Positions 27,558-35,236 of a stretch of 64,000 bases of DNA are shown here, piece by piece (within the stretch, counting starts at the first letter, position 1; every line of letters begins with the position of its first letter). The stretch is from Collimonas arenae (GTDB lineage: Bacteria; Pseudomonadota; Gammaproteobacteria; Burkholderiales; Burkholderiaceae_D). The translations under genes and the position numbers were made by a program. The stretch covers positions 4,464,001 through 4,528,000 of the forward strand of contig NZ_CP009962.1 of NCBI RefSeq assembly GCF_000786695.1. Reading direction: 5' to 3'. The notes under the pieces were generated by a model. The model ran no database searches. It saw only the letters and a list, made by a program, of their open reading frames with translations, and was not told the DNA's origin.

Positions 27558-28445
27558 TTACGCCTTGGCGATTTCGTGGTTGGACATGATTTCGATTGCC
27601 CGGCACAGCGCCGAGTGGTCGAGGCCGCTCAAGCCGTTGGCTGCGCAGGAATTCATCAATTCTTGCGCCACTGCCGTGTTCGGCAACGATACGCCTAGAG
27701 CCTTGGCGCCTTGCAGGGCCAGATTCAGGTCTTTCTGATGCAGTTCGATACGGAAGCCTGGGTTGAACGTGCGCTTGACCATGCGTTCGCCGTGCACTTC
27801 CAGGATACGCGAAGCGGCAAAGCCCCCCATCAGCGCCTGACGTACCCGCGCCGGATCTGCGCCAGCCTTGGAGGCAAACAGCAATGCTTCGGCAACCGCC
27901 TGGATGTTCAGCGCGACGATGATCTGGTTAGCCACCTTGGTTGTCTGGCCATCGCCGTTACCGCCGACCAGCGTGATGTTCTTGCCCATCAATTCGAACA
28001 ACGGCTTGGCGTCGTTGAACGCGCCCTCGGAACCGCCGACCATGATGGTCAGTGACGCTGCCTTGGCGCCGACTTCGCCGCCGGATACTGGCGCATCCAG
28101 GTATTCGCAACCCAATGCATTGATTTTCTTGGCGAAGCCCTTGGTGGCGATCGGCGAGATAGAGCTCATGTCGATCACGATCTTCCCGGCTGTCAGGCCT
28201 TCGGCGACGCCCTTTTCCGCGAACAGCACCGCTTCGACGTGCGGGGTATCCGGCACCATGACGATGATGATGTCGGCGCGCTTGGCGACTTCGGCGCCGG
28301 AAGTGCAGACCGTGGCGCCGCCGTCGATCAATGCTGCCGGTGGATTTTTCTGATCATGCAGATACAGCTTGTGACCGCCGCGTTGCAGGTTTTCCGCCAT
28401 AGGCGCGCCCATGATGCCGAGTCCGATAAAGCCAACTTTTGCCAT
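27558..28445 (-). CDS. glxR: Tartronate semialdehyde reductase
   Basis: 295 residues of the beta-hydroxyacid dehydrogenase family. NAD(P)-binding VGFIGLGIMGAPMAENL at the N-terminus, substrate-binding DAPVSGGEVGAKAASLTIMVGG near residue 118, catalytic Lys in GDGQTTKVANQI near 170, and the C-terminal helical domain with HQKDLNLAL. It reduces tartronate semialdehyde to glycerate. It lies between hyi and ttuD in the glyoxylate operon. A paralogue, ltnD, is at 57828. Confidence 0.95.
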   Translation of the reverse strand: MAKVGFIGLGIMGAPMAENLQRGGHKLYLHDQKNPPAALIDGGATVCTSGAEVAKRADIIIVMVPDTPHVEAVLFAEKGVAEGLTAGKIVIDMSSISPIATKGFAKKINALGCEYLDAPVSGGEVGAKAASLTIMVGGSEGAFNDAKPLFELMGKNITLVGGNGDGQTTKVANQIIVALNIQAVAEALLFASKAGADPARVRQALMGGFAASRILEVHGERMVKRTFNPGFRIELHQKDLNLALQGAKALGVSLPNTAVAQELMNSCAANGLSGLDHSALCRAIEIMSNHEIAKA

Positions 28446-28482
28446 GATATTTCTCCGTGTTGGTTAAAAATTTCTGTCAGGA

Positions 28483-29262
28483 TTACAGACCGTGCGCTGC
28501 GCGCCAGCCGAGACCTTCTACCGTACCGGCCTTCGGCTTGTACTCACAGCCGATCCAGCCGTCGTAGTCGATCTCATCCAGGAACTTGAACAGATAGTGA
28601 TAATTGATTTCGCCTGTTCCCGGCTCGAAACGGCCCGGATTGTCCGCCAGCTGCACATGCTTGATTTGCGGCAGGTTGGCCTTGATGGTGTTAGCCAGCT
28701 CGCCCTCCATTCTTTGCATGTGATAGATGTCGTACTGCACAAACAGGTTGCTTGAGCCGGTCGCCTTGATCAGTTCCAGCGCCTGGTGCGTGCCGGTCAG
28801 GAAGAAGCCCGGGATATCGAAACTGTTGATCGGTTCGATCAGCAAGCGGATCCCGGCAGCTTGCAATTTGTCGGCAGCGAATTTCAGGTTGCTGACCACG
28901 GTTGCCTGCGCCAGCTCGGTGCTGACGCCAACCGGCACGATGCCGACCAGGCAGTTCAACTGTTTGACGTTCAGCACCTTGGCATAACGGATCGCATCGT
29001 CGACGCCTTGCTGGAATTCGCTGACGCGATCCGGGTGGCAAGCGATACCGCGCTCGCCGGCTTCCCAGTTACCCGCTGGCAGATTGTGCAAGACCAGTTC
29101 CAGACCGTTGGTGCTCAGTTTGTCAGCCAGCTGCTCGGCACGGAACGCGTATGGGAACAGGAACTCGACTCCTTTGAATCCGGCCTTGGCGGCTGCATCG
29201 AAGCGGTCCAGGAACGGCAGTTCCGTGAACAGCATGGTCAGGTTGGCGGCTAATTTTGTCAT
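28483..29262 (-). CDS. hyi: Hydroxypyruvate isomerase
   Basis: 259 residues, TIM barrel of the xylose isomerase-like superfamily. Typical start KLAANLTMLFTELPFLDRF, then [27 protein letters not shown] (metal-binding Glu), VQYDIYHMQRMEGEL and IGCEYKPKAGT (last metal ligand). It interconverts hydroxypyruvate and tartronate semialdehyde. It begins 17 bases after gcl ends. Close in design to otnI at 62193 but with the Hyi genomic context. Confidence 0.94.
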   Translation of the reverse strand: MTKLAANLTMLFTELPFLDRFDAAAKAGFKGVEFLFPYAFRAEQLADKLSTNGLELVLHNLPAGNWEAGERGIACHPDRVSEFQQGVDDAIRYAKVLNVKQLNCLVGIVPVGVSTELAQATVVSNLKFAADKLQAAGIRLLIEPINSFDIPGFFLTGTHQALELIKATGSSNLFVQYDIYHMQRMEGELANTIKANLPQIKHVQLADNPGRFEPGTGEINYHYLFKFLDEIDYDGWIGCEYKPKAGTVEGLGWRAAHGL

Positions 29263-29279
29263 GTCGTTACTCCTCGGTC

Positions 29280-31055
29280 TCAGTCCAGCAGGGAAACGGC
29301 GGTAGGCGCATCCGTGCGGCTCTTGGCCAGTTCTTCGAACTCGTTGATGCTGTCGATCTCAAGACCCATAGAAACGTTGGTGACGCGTTCCAGGATGATT
29401 TCCACCACTACCGGCACGCGGAATTCCTTCATCCAGCGCTTGGCCTGGGCGAAAGCGTCCTGGATAGCATTCGGATCGGTGACGCGGATCGCCTTGCAAC
29501 CGAGGCCTTCGACGACTGCAATATGGTCGACGCCATAGCCGTTGAGTTCTGGCGCGTTGATGTTTTCAAACGCCAGCTGCACGCAGTAATCCATCTCGAA
29601 GCCGCGTTGCGCCTGACGGATCAGGCCGAGGTAGGAGTTATTCACCACCACATGCAGGTAGGGCAGGTTGAACTGCGCGCCGACTGCCAGTTCTTCGATC
29701 ATGAACTGGAAATCGTAGTCGCCGGAAATCGCCACCACTTCACGTTTCGGATCAGCTACGCACACACCCAGCGCGGCAGAAATAGTCCAGCCCAATGGAC
29801 CCGCCTGGCCGCAGTTGATCCAGTGACGGGCGTGATACACATGCAGGAATTGTGCGGCAGCGATTTGCGACAAACCAATGGTGCTGACGTAGCAGGTATC
29901 GCGGCCGAACGCTTTATTCATTTCTTCGTACACGCGTTGCGGCTTGACCGGCACGTTTTCGAAATGGGTGCGGCGCTGCATGGTGCGCTTGCGCTCCTGG
30001 CACTCGGCCAGCCAGGCCGAACGGTCCGGCAATTTGCCGACGGCTTTCAATTCCTTGGCGACTTCGATAAACAATGTCAGTGCGGCTTTTGCATCGGAGA
30101 CGATGCCGTAGTCCGGACCGAACACGCGGCCGATTTGCGTAGGCTCGATGTCGACGTGGACGAACTTGCGGCCCTTGGTGAACACCTCGACCGAACCGGT
30201 GTGACGGTTAGCCCAGCGATTGCCGATGCCTAGCACGAAGTCGGAAGCCAGCATGGTGGCGTTGCCGTAACGGTGGCTGGTTTGCAGACCGACCATGCCC
30301 GCCATTTGCGGATGATCGTCAGGGATCGCCCCCCAGGCCATCAAGGTCGGGATCACCGGCACCCCGGTCAACTCGGCGAATTCAACCGCCAGGTCCGCAG
30401 CATCGGCATTGATCACGCCGCCGCCGATGGTCAGCAATGGCCGCTCTGCTTCATTGAGCATGGTCAACGCTTTTTCGATTTGCTTGCGCGAAGCTGCCGG
30501 CTTATAGACTGGCAATGGTTCGTAGGTGTCCGGATCGAATTCTATTTCGGCCATTTGGACGTCGAACGGCATGTCGATCAAGACTGGTCCCGGACGACCG
30601 GAACGCATGATGTGGAATGCTTGCTGGAACACACGCGGCAACAGAGCTGGTTCACGCACGGTGACTGCCCATTTGGTGACCGGCTTGGCGATCGATTCGA
30701 TATCGACGGCCTGGAAATCTTCCTTGTACAAACGAGCGCGCGGCGCCTGGCCGGTAATGCACAGGATCGGGATCGAATCAGCCTGGGCCGAGTACAAACC
30801 GGTGATCATGTCGGTGCCGGCCGGGCCGGAAGTGCCGATACAGATACCGATATTGCCCGGGTTGGCGCGGGTGTAGCCTTCAGCCATGTGCGATGCGCCT
30901 TCAACGTGGCGCGCCAGCACGTGCTCGATCCCGCCATGCCGTTTCATTGCCGAATACAGCGGGTTAATTGCGGCACCTGGCACTCCAAAGGCTTGCAGGC
31001 AGCCCTCTTTCGCCAATACGTGAATTACTGCATCAACTGCTCTCATCTTTGCCAT
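29280..31055 (-). CDS. gcl: Glyoxylate carboligase
   Basis: 591 residues, ThDP enzyme. It joins two glyoxylates into tartronate semialdehyde and CO2. N-terminal PYR domain with [19 protein letters not shown]; residue 51 is Val ([13 protein letters not shown]) where other ThDP enzymes have the catalytic Glu, the hallmark of Gcl. The C-terminal PP domain has the ThDP motif SGDYDFQF...[13 protein letters not shown]. First gene of the minus-strand operon, divergent from a LysR gene. It takes up the glyoxylate that allantoin breakdown yields. Confidence 0.97.
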   Translation of the reverse strand: MAKMRAVDAVIHVLAKEGCLQAFGVPGAAINPLYSAMKRHGGIEHVLARHVEGASHMAEGYTRANPGNIGICIGTSGPAGTDMITGLYSAQADSIPILCITGQAPRARLYKEDFQAVDIESIAKPVTKWAVTVREPALLPRVFQQAFHIMRSGRPGPVLIDMPFDVQMAEIEFDPDTYEPLPVYKPAASRKQIEKALTMLNEAERPLLTIGGGVINADAADLAVEFAELTGVPVIPTLMAWGAIPDDHPQMAGMVGLQTSHRYGNATMLASDFVLGIGNRWANRHTGSVEVFTKGRKFVHVDIEPTQIGRVFGPDYGIVSDAKAALTLFIEVAKELKAVGKLPDRSAWLAECQERKRTMQRRTHFENVPVKPQRVYEEMNKAFGRDTCYVSTIGLSQIAAAQFLHVYHARHWINCGQAGPLGWTISAALGVCVADPKREVVAISGDYDFQFMIEELAVGAQFNLPYLHVVVNNSYLGLIRQAQRGFEMDYCVQLAFENINAPELNGYGVDHIAVVEGLGCKAIRVTDPNAIQDAFAQAKRWMKEFRVPVVVEIILERVTNVSMGLEIDSINEFEELAKSRTDAPTAVSLLD

Positions 31056-31172
31056 GTTGCCTCCGGATTACAGAATGTAAAAATCATTGCCACTGCCTGC
31101 GGCCTGCTCCGGAACTACGCCGTTTCAAGAGGCGGATGGAGACTGCCGAGTGGATAGAGCACATGCTATAAC

Positions 31173-31187
31173 CAAACATATTGTTTG
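31173..31187. promoter_or_regulatory. Perfect dyad CAAACA-TAT-TGTTTG between gcl and LysR gene
   Basis: Exact inverted repeat, arms of 6 bases with a 3-base centre, in the divergent promoter region. A likely operator of the adjacent LysR regulator (inference). Confidence 0.5.
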
Positions 31188-31232
31188 ATAAGAACACAAA
31201 CAATCGCTTTATTCGATACATCAGGTATGGAA

Positions 31233-31250
31233 TACTGTAAAAAAACAGTA
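31233..31250. promoter_or_regulatory. Perfect dyad TACTGT-A6-ACAGTA between gcl and LysR gene
   Basis: Exact inverted repeat, arms of 6 bases around six A, 40 bases before the LysR start codon. It could be an autoregulatory site; unlike a terminator it has no T-run after it. Confidence 0.5.
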
Positions 31251-31289
31251 ATATAGATAAATCAGACAGGTAACCAAGCCGGAGGAGAC

Positions 31290-32198
31290 ATGGATAAACT
31301 CAAACAGATCGAAGCCTTTGTCAGCGTGGTGGAAAAAGGTAGCCTGGCAGGCGCTGCGCTGGAACAAAACATTACCCCCGTGATGCTGGGGCGGCGTATC
31401 GATGCGCTGGAGAAACGGCTGGGCACCAAGCTGATGCATCGGACCACCCGCCATCTGACCCTCACCGAGCAAGGTACGGTATTTCTCGATCATTGCCGCA
31501 AGCTGCTGACCGAGCTGGACATCGCCGAAAAGATCATCTCGGAGGGCCGCCACAAGGCCACCGGTCATCTGGTGGTATCGGCCCCGGCTGCTTTTGGCCG
31601 CAAGCACGTAGCACCGCATGCGCCAGCGTTTATCGCCACTAATCCGGAGGTACAGATTTCGTTCAACCTGACCGACCGCGTGGTCGACCTGGTGCGCGAG
31701 GGTTATGACATCAGCATCCGCATCGGCGGCGCCATCGATCCGAATTTCGTGGCGGTCAAACTAGCCAGCAACCGCCGCGTGGTATGCGGCACGCCGGAAT
31801 ATTTCCATCGCAACGGCATTCCGAAGACGCTGGAAGACATCGCCAATCACAACTGCCTGTCCTTTAATCTGCAAGGCGGCCAGCAGCGCGGCTGGTATTT
31901 CCAGCAAGGCGGTAAGCCCGTCATCATCAAAACCGCCGGCAACCTGGATTGCAATGACGGCGAATTGCTGCATCGCTGGGTGAGCGAGGGCCTTGGACTT
32001 GGCTGGCGCTCGACCTGGGAAATCGAATCGCAGCTAGCCTCGGGCGAACTGCTGACGGTGCTGGATGAGTTTGCCTTGCCGCACTATGACATCATGGCGG
32101 TCTATCCGCAGCAGCGGCATTTGCCGGCCAAGGTGCGCTTCTTTATCGACCGTTTGAAATCGATCTACGCGCAACCGGACTATTGGAGCAAAGGTTGA
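31290..32198 (+). CDS. LysR-family regulator next to the glyoxylate operon
   Basis: 302 residues. N-terminal winged helix (KQIEAFVSVVEKGSLAGAAL, then RRIDALEKRLGTKLMHRTTR) and effector-binding domain from about 90 (GHLVVSAPAAFGRKHVAPHA). GGAGGAGA precedes the ATG. Divergent from gcl across 234 bases that hold two perfect dyads, so it probably regulates gcl-hyi-glxR-ttuD-pyk with glyoxylate or a related metabolite as signal (inference). Confidence 0.92.
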   Translation: MDKLKQIEAFVSVVEKGSLAGAALEQNITPVMLGRRIDALEKRLGTKLMHRTTRHLTLTEQGTVFLDHCRKLLTELDIAEKIISEGRHKATGHLVVSAPAAFGRKHVAPHAPAFIATNPEVQISFNLTDRVVDLVREGYDISIRIGGAIDPNFVAVKLASNRRVVCGTPEYFHRNGIPKTLEDIANHNCLSFNLQGGQQRGWYFQQGGKPVIIKTAGNLDCNDGELLHRWVSEGLGLGWRSTWEIESQLASGELLTVLDEFALPHYDIMAVYPQQRHLPAKVRFFIDRLKSIYAQPDYWSKG

Positions 32199-32392
32199 GG
32201 ATAGGTGTGTCAATCGGAAACATTTGTAATCATCTGCAAGATTCAGGGCACTTGCACCCGTCCGGCCGGTCTGATGGTCAACCAAGCAGTTCATAAAACC
32301 GTTTTAATGTAGTGCAGCGTACATACGCGCCAGCATGAAGTACTACACTGAACACATCCATCCGAATTTTTACCTTATCAACGAGGCACGTC

Positions 32393-32932
32393 ATGACAAT
32401 CCGCAGATCAACTCAACAAGCCATGCTGGCAGCCGTCATCGGCGGTTCGCTATTGCTCGGCGGCTGCGCTGCGCCATACGGCGGACAAGGTTATGGCAAC
32501 CAAGGCTATAACAACCAGGGTTACAACAATCAGGGCTACAGCAATCCACCGGCGCAAACCTACCCTGCCTATCAGCAACCTGGCTATCAGCAAAACAATA
32601 ACCGCAACTATGGCGTGGTCGATGCCATCGATGTCGTCAACACACCTAGCCAAGGCATCGGCGGCGCAGTAGTCGGCGGCGTGCTGGGCGGCGTGGTCGG
32701 CCACCAGGTCGGCCATGGCAACGGCAACACCCTGGCTACTATCGCCGGCGTGGTTGGCGGCGCGGTGGTCGGCAACCAGCTGGAGGCGCGCAACAGCCCC
32801 GGCTCCACTTCCTACAACGTGCGCATTCGCATGAATGACAACGGCTACCAGACCATCACTGTCAGCAACCCAGGCGATCTGCGAGTGGGCGACCGGGTAC
32901 GTGTGGACAATGGACAGATTTCCCGTTATTGA
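32393..32932 (+). CDS. Glycine-zipper 2TM outer-membrane lipoprotein
   Basis: 179 residues. Lipoprotein signal with lipobox LLGGC (Cys25). Residues about 31-50 carry tandem NQGY units (GNQGY, NNQGY, NNQGY), followed by a Pro/Gln/Tyr-rich stretch. Residues about 93-133 form the glycine-zipper pair (GGAVVGGVLGGVVGHQVG, IAGVVGGAVVGNQLEAR) typical of SlyB/PcP-like proteins. The C-terminus is a small beta domain (YNVRIRMNDNGYQTITV). Probably an envelope-stability protein; the precise role is unknown. The Shine-Dalgarno is ACGAGG. Confidence 0.85.
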   Translation: MTIRRSTQQAMLAAVIGGSLLLGGCAAPYGGQGYGNQGYNNQGYNNQGYSNPPAQTYPAYQQPGYQQNNNRNYGVVDAIDVVNTPSQGIGGAVVGGVLGGVVGHQVGHGNGNTLATIAGVVGGAVVGNQLEARNSPGSTSYNVRIRMNDNGYQTITVSNPGDLRVGDRVRVDNGQISRY

Positions 32933-33097
32933 GCCATTTTCCTGCATGTATAAGGCGTGGCATAAGGCCTGGTGAATAGATTGATCCGGTAGCTTATTGG
33001 TTGCTTATTGACTGGGCGGATGCAAGTTTTACACTTCAATCGTCGAACTGCCTTCGGTATTTCGCTGAAGGCAGCAATATCAATATAAGGAGGCATC

Positions 33098-33406
33098 ATG
33101 AACATACTCATCAGGCCGCTATCGTTGGCTTTTTTTGTCGTCGCGAGCGTTTTTGCGCTGCACGTCAATGCCGCTGAGGAAAACGTCCAGTTCCGGGATC
33201 CGGCACGCTGGAGCGTGCCGGACCGCACGCCGCAAGCACGTTTTGCAACGATGAAAAAAGAAAATACCAATGCCTATGCGCAGGCAATGAACGACTGTCG
33301 CGCAATGCGCGGTCGTGAAGCCAATGATTGTAAACGTGAAGCACGCGTAAATTTTGACCGGGATATGCAGCGCGCCCGTGAGATGACCATGGGTGGCCGT
33401 CACTAA
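33098..33406 (+). CDS. Small secreted protein, function unknown
   Basis: 102 residues. Signal peptide (IRPLSLAFFVVASVFALHVNA, split as IRPLSLAFF and VVASVFALHVNA) with probable cleavage before AEEN; mature part is charged and helical, with two Cys (NDCRAMRG, NDCKREAR) and many Arg/Met. It looks like small periplasmic proteins common in Oxalobacteraceae. AAGGAGG lies before the ATG. It is the nearest upstream gene to the double-glycine peptide but has its own terminator, so it is not obviously part of that locus. Confidence 0.7.
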   Translation: MNILIRPLSLAFFVVASVFALHVNAAEENVQFRDPARWSVPDRTPQARFATMKKENTNAYAQAMNDCRAMRGREANDCKREARVNFDRDMQRAREMTMGGRH

Positions 33407-33428
33407 ACAGACCAGCCCTCAGTAGTAA

Positions 33429-33462
33429 CAATCAAAAGGCCGCCTATGCGGCCTTTTGATTG
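33429..33462 (+). terminator. Strong hairpin terminator after the small secreted protein
   Basis: A perfect 15-bp stem (arm CAATCAAAAGGCCGC, loop CTAT). The T4 of the tail is within the right arm, so it can act in both directions. It insulates the peptide-export locus from upstream transcription. Confidence 0.8.
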
Positions 33463-33715
33463 CCTGCATCCAATTTTTCCCACCATGCCTCCCCTGCGAC
33501 GCAAAAAAACCGAGCTTTCATTTCATGTAAGAAATAGTTAAATATTGTCATTTTTTCTATTTTGTGTTGCGCCAAAGTTAAACATAAAACAATAATGCCA
33601 ACAAAATAACAAATGATTGTTTTGTTATGTAATTTTTGGCATTTGCCAAACTTTGCTGGATGAGAACCCAGGGGGAATTCTCTCCCAGCAGTTTTTTAAC
33701 CCAAATGGAGGAAAT
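33463..33715 (+). promoter_or_regulatory. AT-rich upstream region of the peptide gene with nested dyads
   Basis: About 250 bases much richer in A/T than the flanks. Two nested inverted repeats: CAAAGTT (33573-33579) with AACTTTG (33649-33655), and ATGCCA (33595-33600) with TGGCAT (33637-33642). Between them AACAAAA/TTTTGTT can also pair. A weak promoter is possible at TTGCGC (33567-33572), 18 bases, AATAAT (33591-33596). GGAGG at 33707-33711 is the ribosome site of the peptide gene. Whether the dyads act as operator or as mRNA structure is unknown. Confidence 0.5.
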
Positions 33716-33910
33716 ATGGCTATTCAACAATTATCTGCAAAAGAGATCGACCAGGTCAGTGGTGGCTGCTGTCTGTTCTTCGGCGCATTCCTGTCCTGCT
33801 TCCGCAGCTTCTTCAAGAGTTGCGCGCCAGTCAAGCCAGGCTGCGGCAAACCGCCAGTGACGCCAACCAAGCCAGCCATTACACCAACAACACCAACTAC
33901 TCCGGCCTAA
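33716..33910 (+). CDS. Double-glycine leader peptide, bacteriocin-like precursor
   Basis: 64 residues. Residues 1-17, MAIQQLSAKEIDQVSGG, form a classic double-glycine leader (LSxxEIxxVSGG). Cleavage after Gly17 would release 47 residues: a hydrophobic, Phe-rich cysteine segment (CCLFFGAFLSCFRSFFKSC, 18-36), PVKPGCGKPP, then a Pro/Thr tail (VTPTKPAITPTTPTTPA). The core has five Cys (18, 19, 28, 36, 43), five Lys/Arg and no acidic residue. Start at 33716 is set by GGAGG 5 bases upstream and by the leader; the frame is open further upstream without a signal. The C39-type exporter follows directly. No modification enzyme or immunity gene is seen. Confidence 0.85.
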   Translation: MAIQQLSAKEIDQVSGGCCLFFGAFLSCFRSFFKSCAPVKPGCGKPPVTPTKPAITPTTPTTPA

Positions 33911-33932
33911 AAGCAGACCGCTCTACTGGCAC

Positions 33933-33963
33933 AAAAACACGGCAACCGGTTGCCGTGTTTTTT
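33933..33963 (+). terminator. Intrinsic terminator between peptide gene and export genes
   Basis: A perfectly self-complementary stretch with 15-base arms (AAAAACACGGCAACC and its complement), ending in T6 counting the paired Ts, 23 bases after the peptide stop and 15 before the HlyD start. Partial read-through would give abundant precursor mRNA and little exporter mRNA. Confidence 0.85.
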
Positions 33964-33977
33964 ATTTTGAAGGCGTC

Positions 33978-35234
33978 ATGAGTCTATTCCGCGAGCAGGC
34001 AGTCGCCGCTCAACAAACCAAGTGGCTGGGCGAGATCGTCCTGATACGGCCGCTCTCTTTTACTTTCCTGACTAGTTGCGCCGCGCTGTTGGCATTGCTG
34101 GTGTGCGCCTTCCTGGCCTGGGGTAGTTACACCAGGCACAGCACCGTCAGCGGCCAGTTGCTGCCGAGCAGCGGCTTGATCAAAGTCTATGCGCCGCAAA
34201 GCGGCATCGTCATCGAACAACATGTCAAGGAAGGTCAAATGCTCCAGGCTGGCGACGTGTTGTATGTCTTGTCCAGCGAGCGCCAGAGCAGCACCCAGGG
34301 TGCAACACAAGCGGCCATCAGCAACCAGGTCGAACAGCGCCAGGCCAGCCTGCGCGATGAATTGCAAAAGACCCGCATGCTGCAACAGGATGAGCGCACC
34401 GGTCTGAACAACAAAATTGCCGCTCTCAGCAATGAAGCCGCCAAGCTGGACAAGCAGATCGCCGGCCAGCAAGACCGTGTCCACTTGGCAGAAGACACCC
34501 TGCGGCGCTACCAGGGCTTGCTGCAGCAAGACTACATCTCGCGCGAACAATTCCAGCAAAAGCAGGAAGACCTGCTCGACCAGAAGAATCGCCAGCAAAG
34601 CCTGGAGCGCGACCGCATCAGCGTCGGCCGCGAACTGTCGGCGCAGCAAAACGAACTTGGCAGCCTGTCGCTCAAGCAGCAGAACCAGTTGGCGCAGATC
34701 GACCGCAACCTTGCCAGCACCGCACAGGAACTGACCGAAAGCGAAGCCAAACGCCGTATCGTAGTCACCGCGCCGCAAGCCGGCATCGCCACCGCCGTCA
34801 TTGCCGATGCCGGCCAGGCGGTCGACGGCAACCGCCCGCTGGTCAGCATCGTGCCGGCCGGCGCCACGCTGCTGGCCGAGCTGTATGCACCCAGCCGCGC
34901 CATCGGTTTTGTACGGCCCGGCGATCAGGTGTTGATCCGCTACCAGGCCTATCCCTACCAGAAGTTCGGCCACCAGAAAGGCGTGGTCGAATCGGTGGCG
35001 CGGACCGCATTGCCGAACAATGAACTGAACGCCATCGGCGTCCCGGCCGGCGCCAACGGCAGCGAGCCGATGTACCGGATTACCGTGCGCCTGGCCTCGC
35101 AGCAGGTACTGGCCTACGGCCGGCAACAATCGCTGCAGGCCGGCATGCTGCTCGATGCCGATGTCCGGCAAGAAAAGCTGCGCCTCTATGAATGGGTACT
35201 GGAACCCCTCTACAGCCTGACCGGCAAACTCTGA
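33978..35234 (+). CDS. HlyD/CvaA-type periplasmic adaptor of the peptide exporter
   Basis: 418 residues. A cytoplasmic N-terminus, one transmembrane helix (about 30-55, FLTSCAALLALLVCAFLAWG), a lipoyl half (PQSGIVIEQHVKEGQMLQAG), a long alpha-helical coiled-coil hairpin (about 105-250, Gln/Leu-rich), a second lipoyl half (VVTAPQAGIATAVIADAGQA), and a C-terminal beta-barrel domain. It links the inner-membrane ABC exporter to the TolC-like channel. Stop and next start are 2 bases apart, so it is tightly coupled to the ABC gene. Confidence 0.93.
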   Translation: MSLFREQAVAAQQTKWLGEIVLIRPLSFTFLTSCAALLALLVCAFLAWGSYTRHSTVSGQLLPSSGLIKVYAPQSGIVIEQHVKEGQMLQAGDVLYVLSSERQSSTQGATQAAISNQVEQRQASLRDELQKTRMLQQDERTGLNNKIAALSNEAAKLDKQIAGQQDRVHLAEDTLRRYQGLLQQDYISREQFQQKQEDLLDQKNRQQSLERDRISVGRELSAQQNELGSLSLKQQNQLAQIDRNLASTAQELTESEAKRRIVVTAPQAGIATAVIADAGQAVDGNRPLVSIVPAGATLLAELYAPSRAIGFVRPGDQVLIRYQAYPYQKFGHQKGVVESVARTALPNNELNAIGVPAGANGSEPMYRITVRLASQQVLAYGRQQSLQAGMLLDADVRQEKLRLYEWVLEPLYSLTGKL

Positions 35235-35236
35235 CC

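Noticed and set aside
32480..32560. Short tandem repeats in the lipoprotein gene, considered as a CRISPR-like array
   Set aside because: They encode in-frame NQGY protein repeats of 15 bases with no spacers.
33617..33715. Upstream extension of the double-glycine peptide frame
   Set aside because: The frame is open from 33617, but the GGAGG ribosome site and the leader consensus both place the start at 33716; the added residues do not look like a leader.
33984..35171. 395-codon minus-strand frame opposite the HlyD-type gene
   Set aside because: Gln/Leu-rich shadow of the coiled-coil coding region; the plus-strand gene has clear domains and context.
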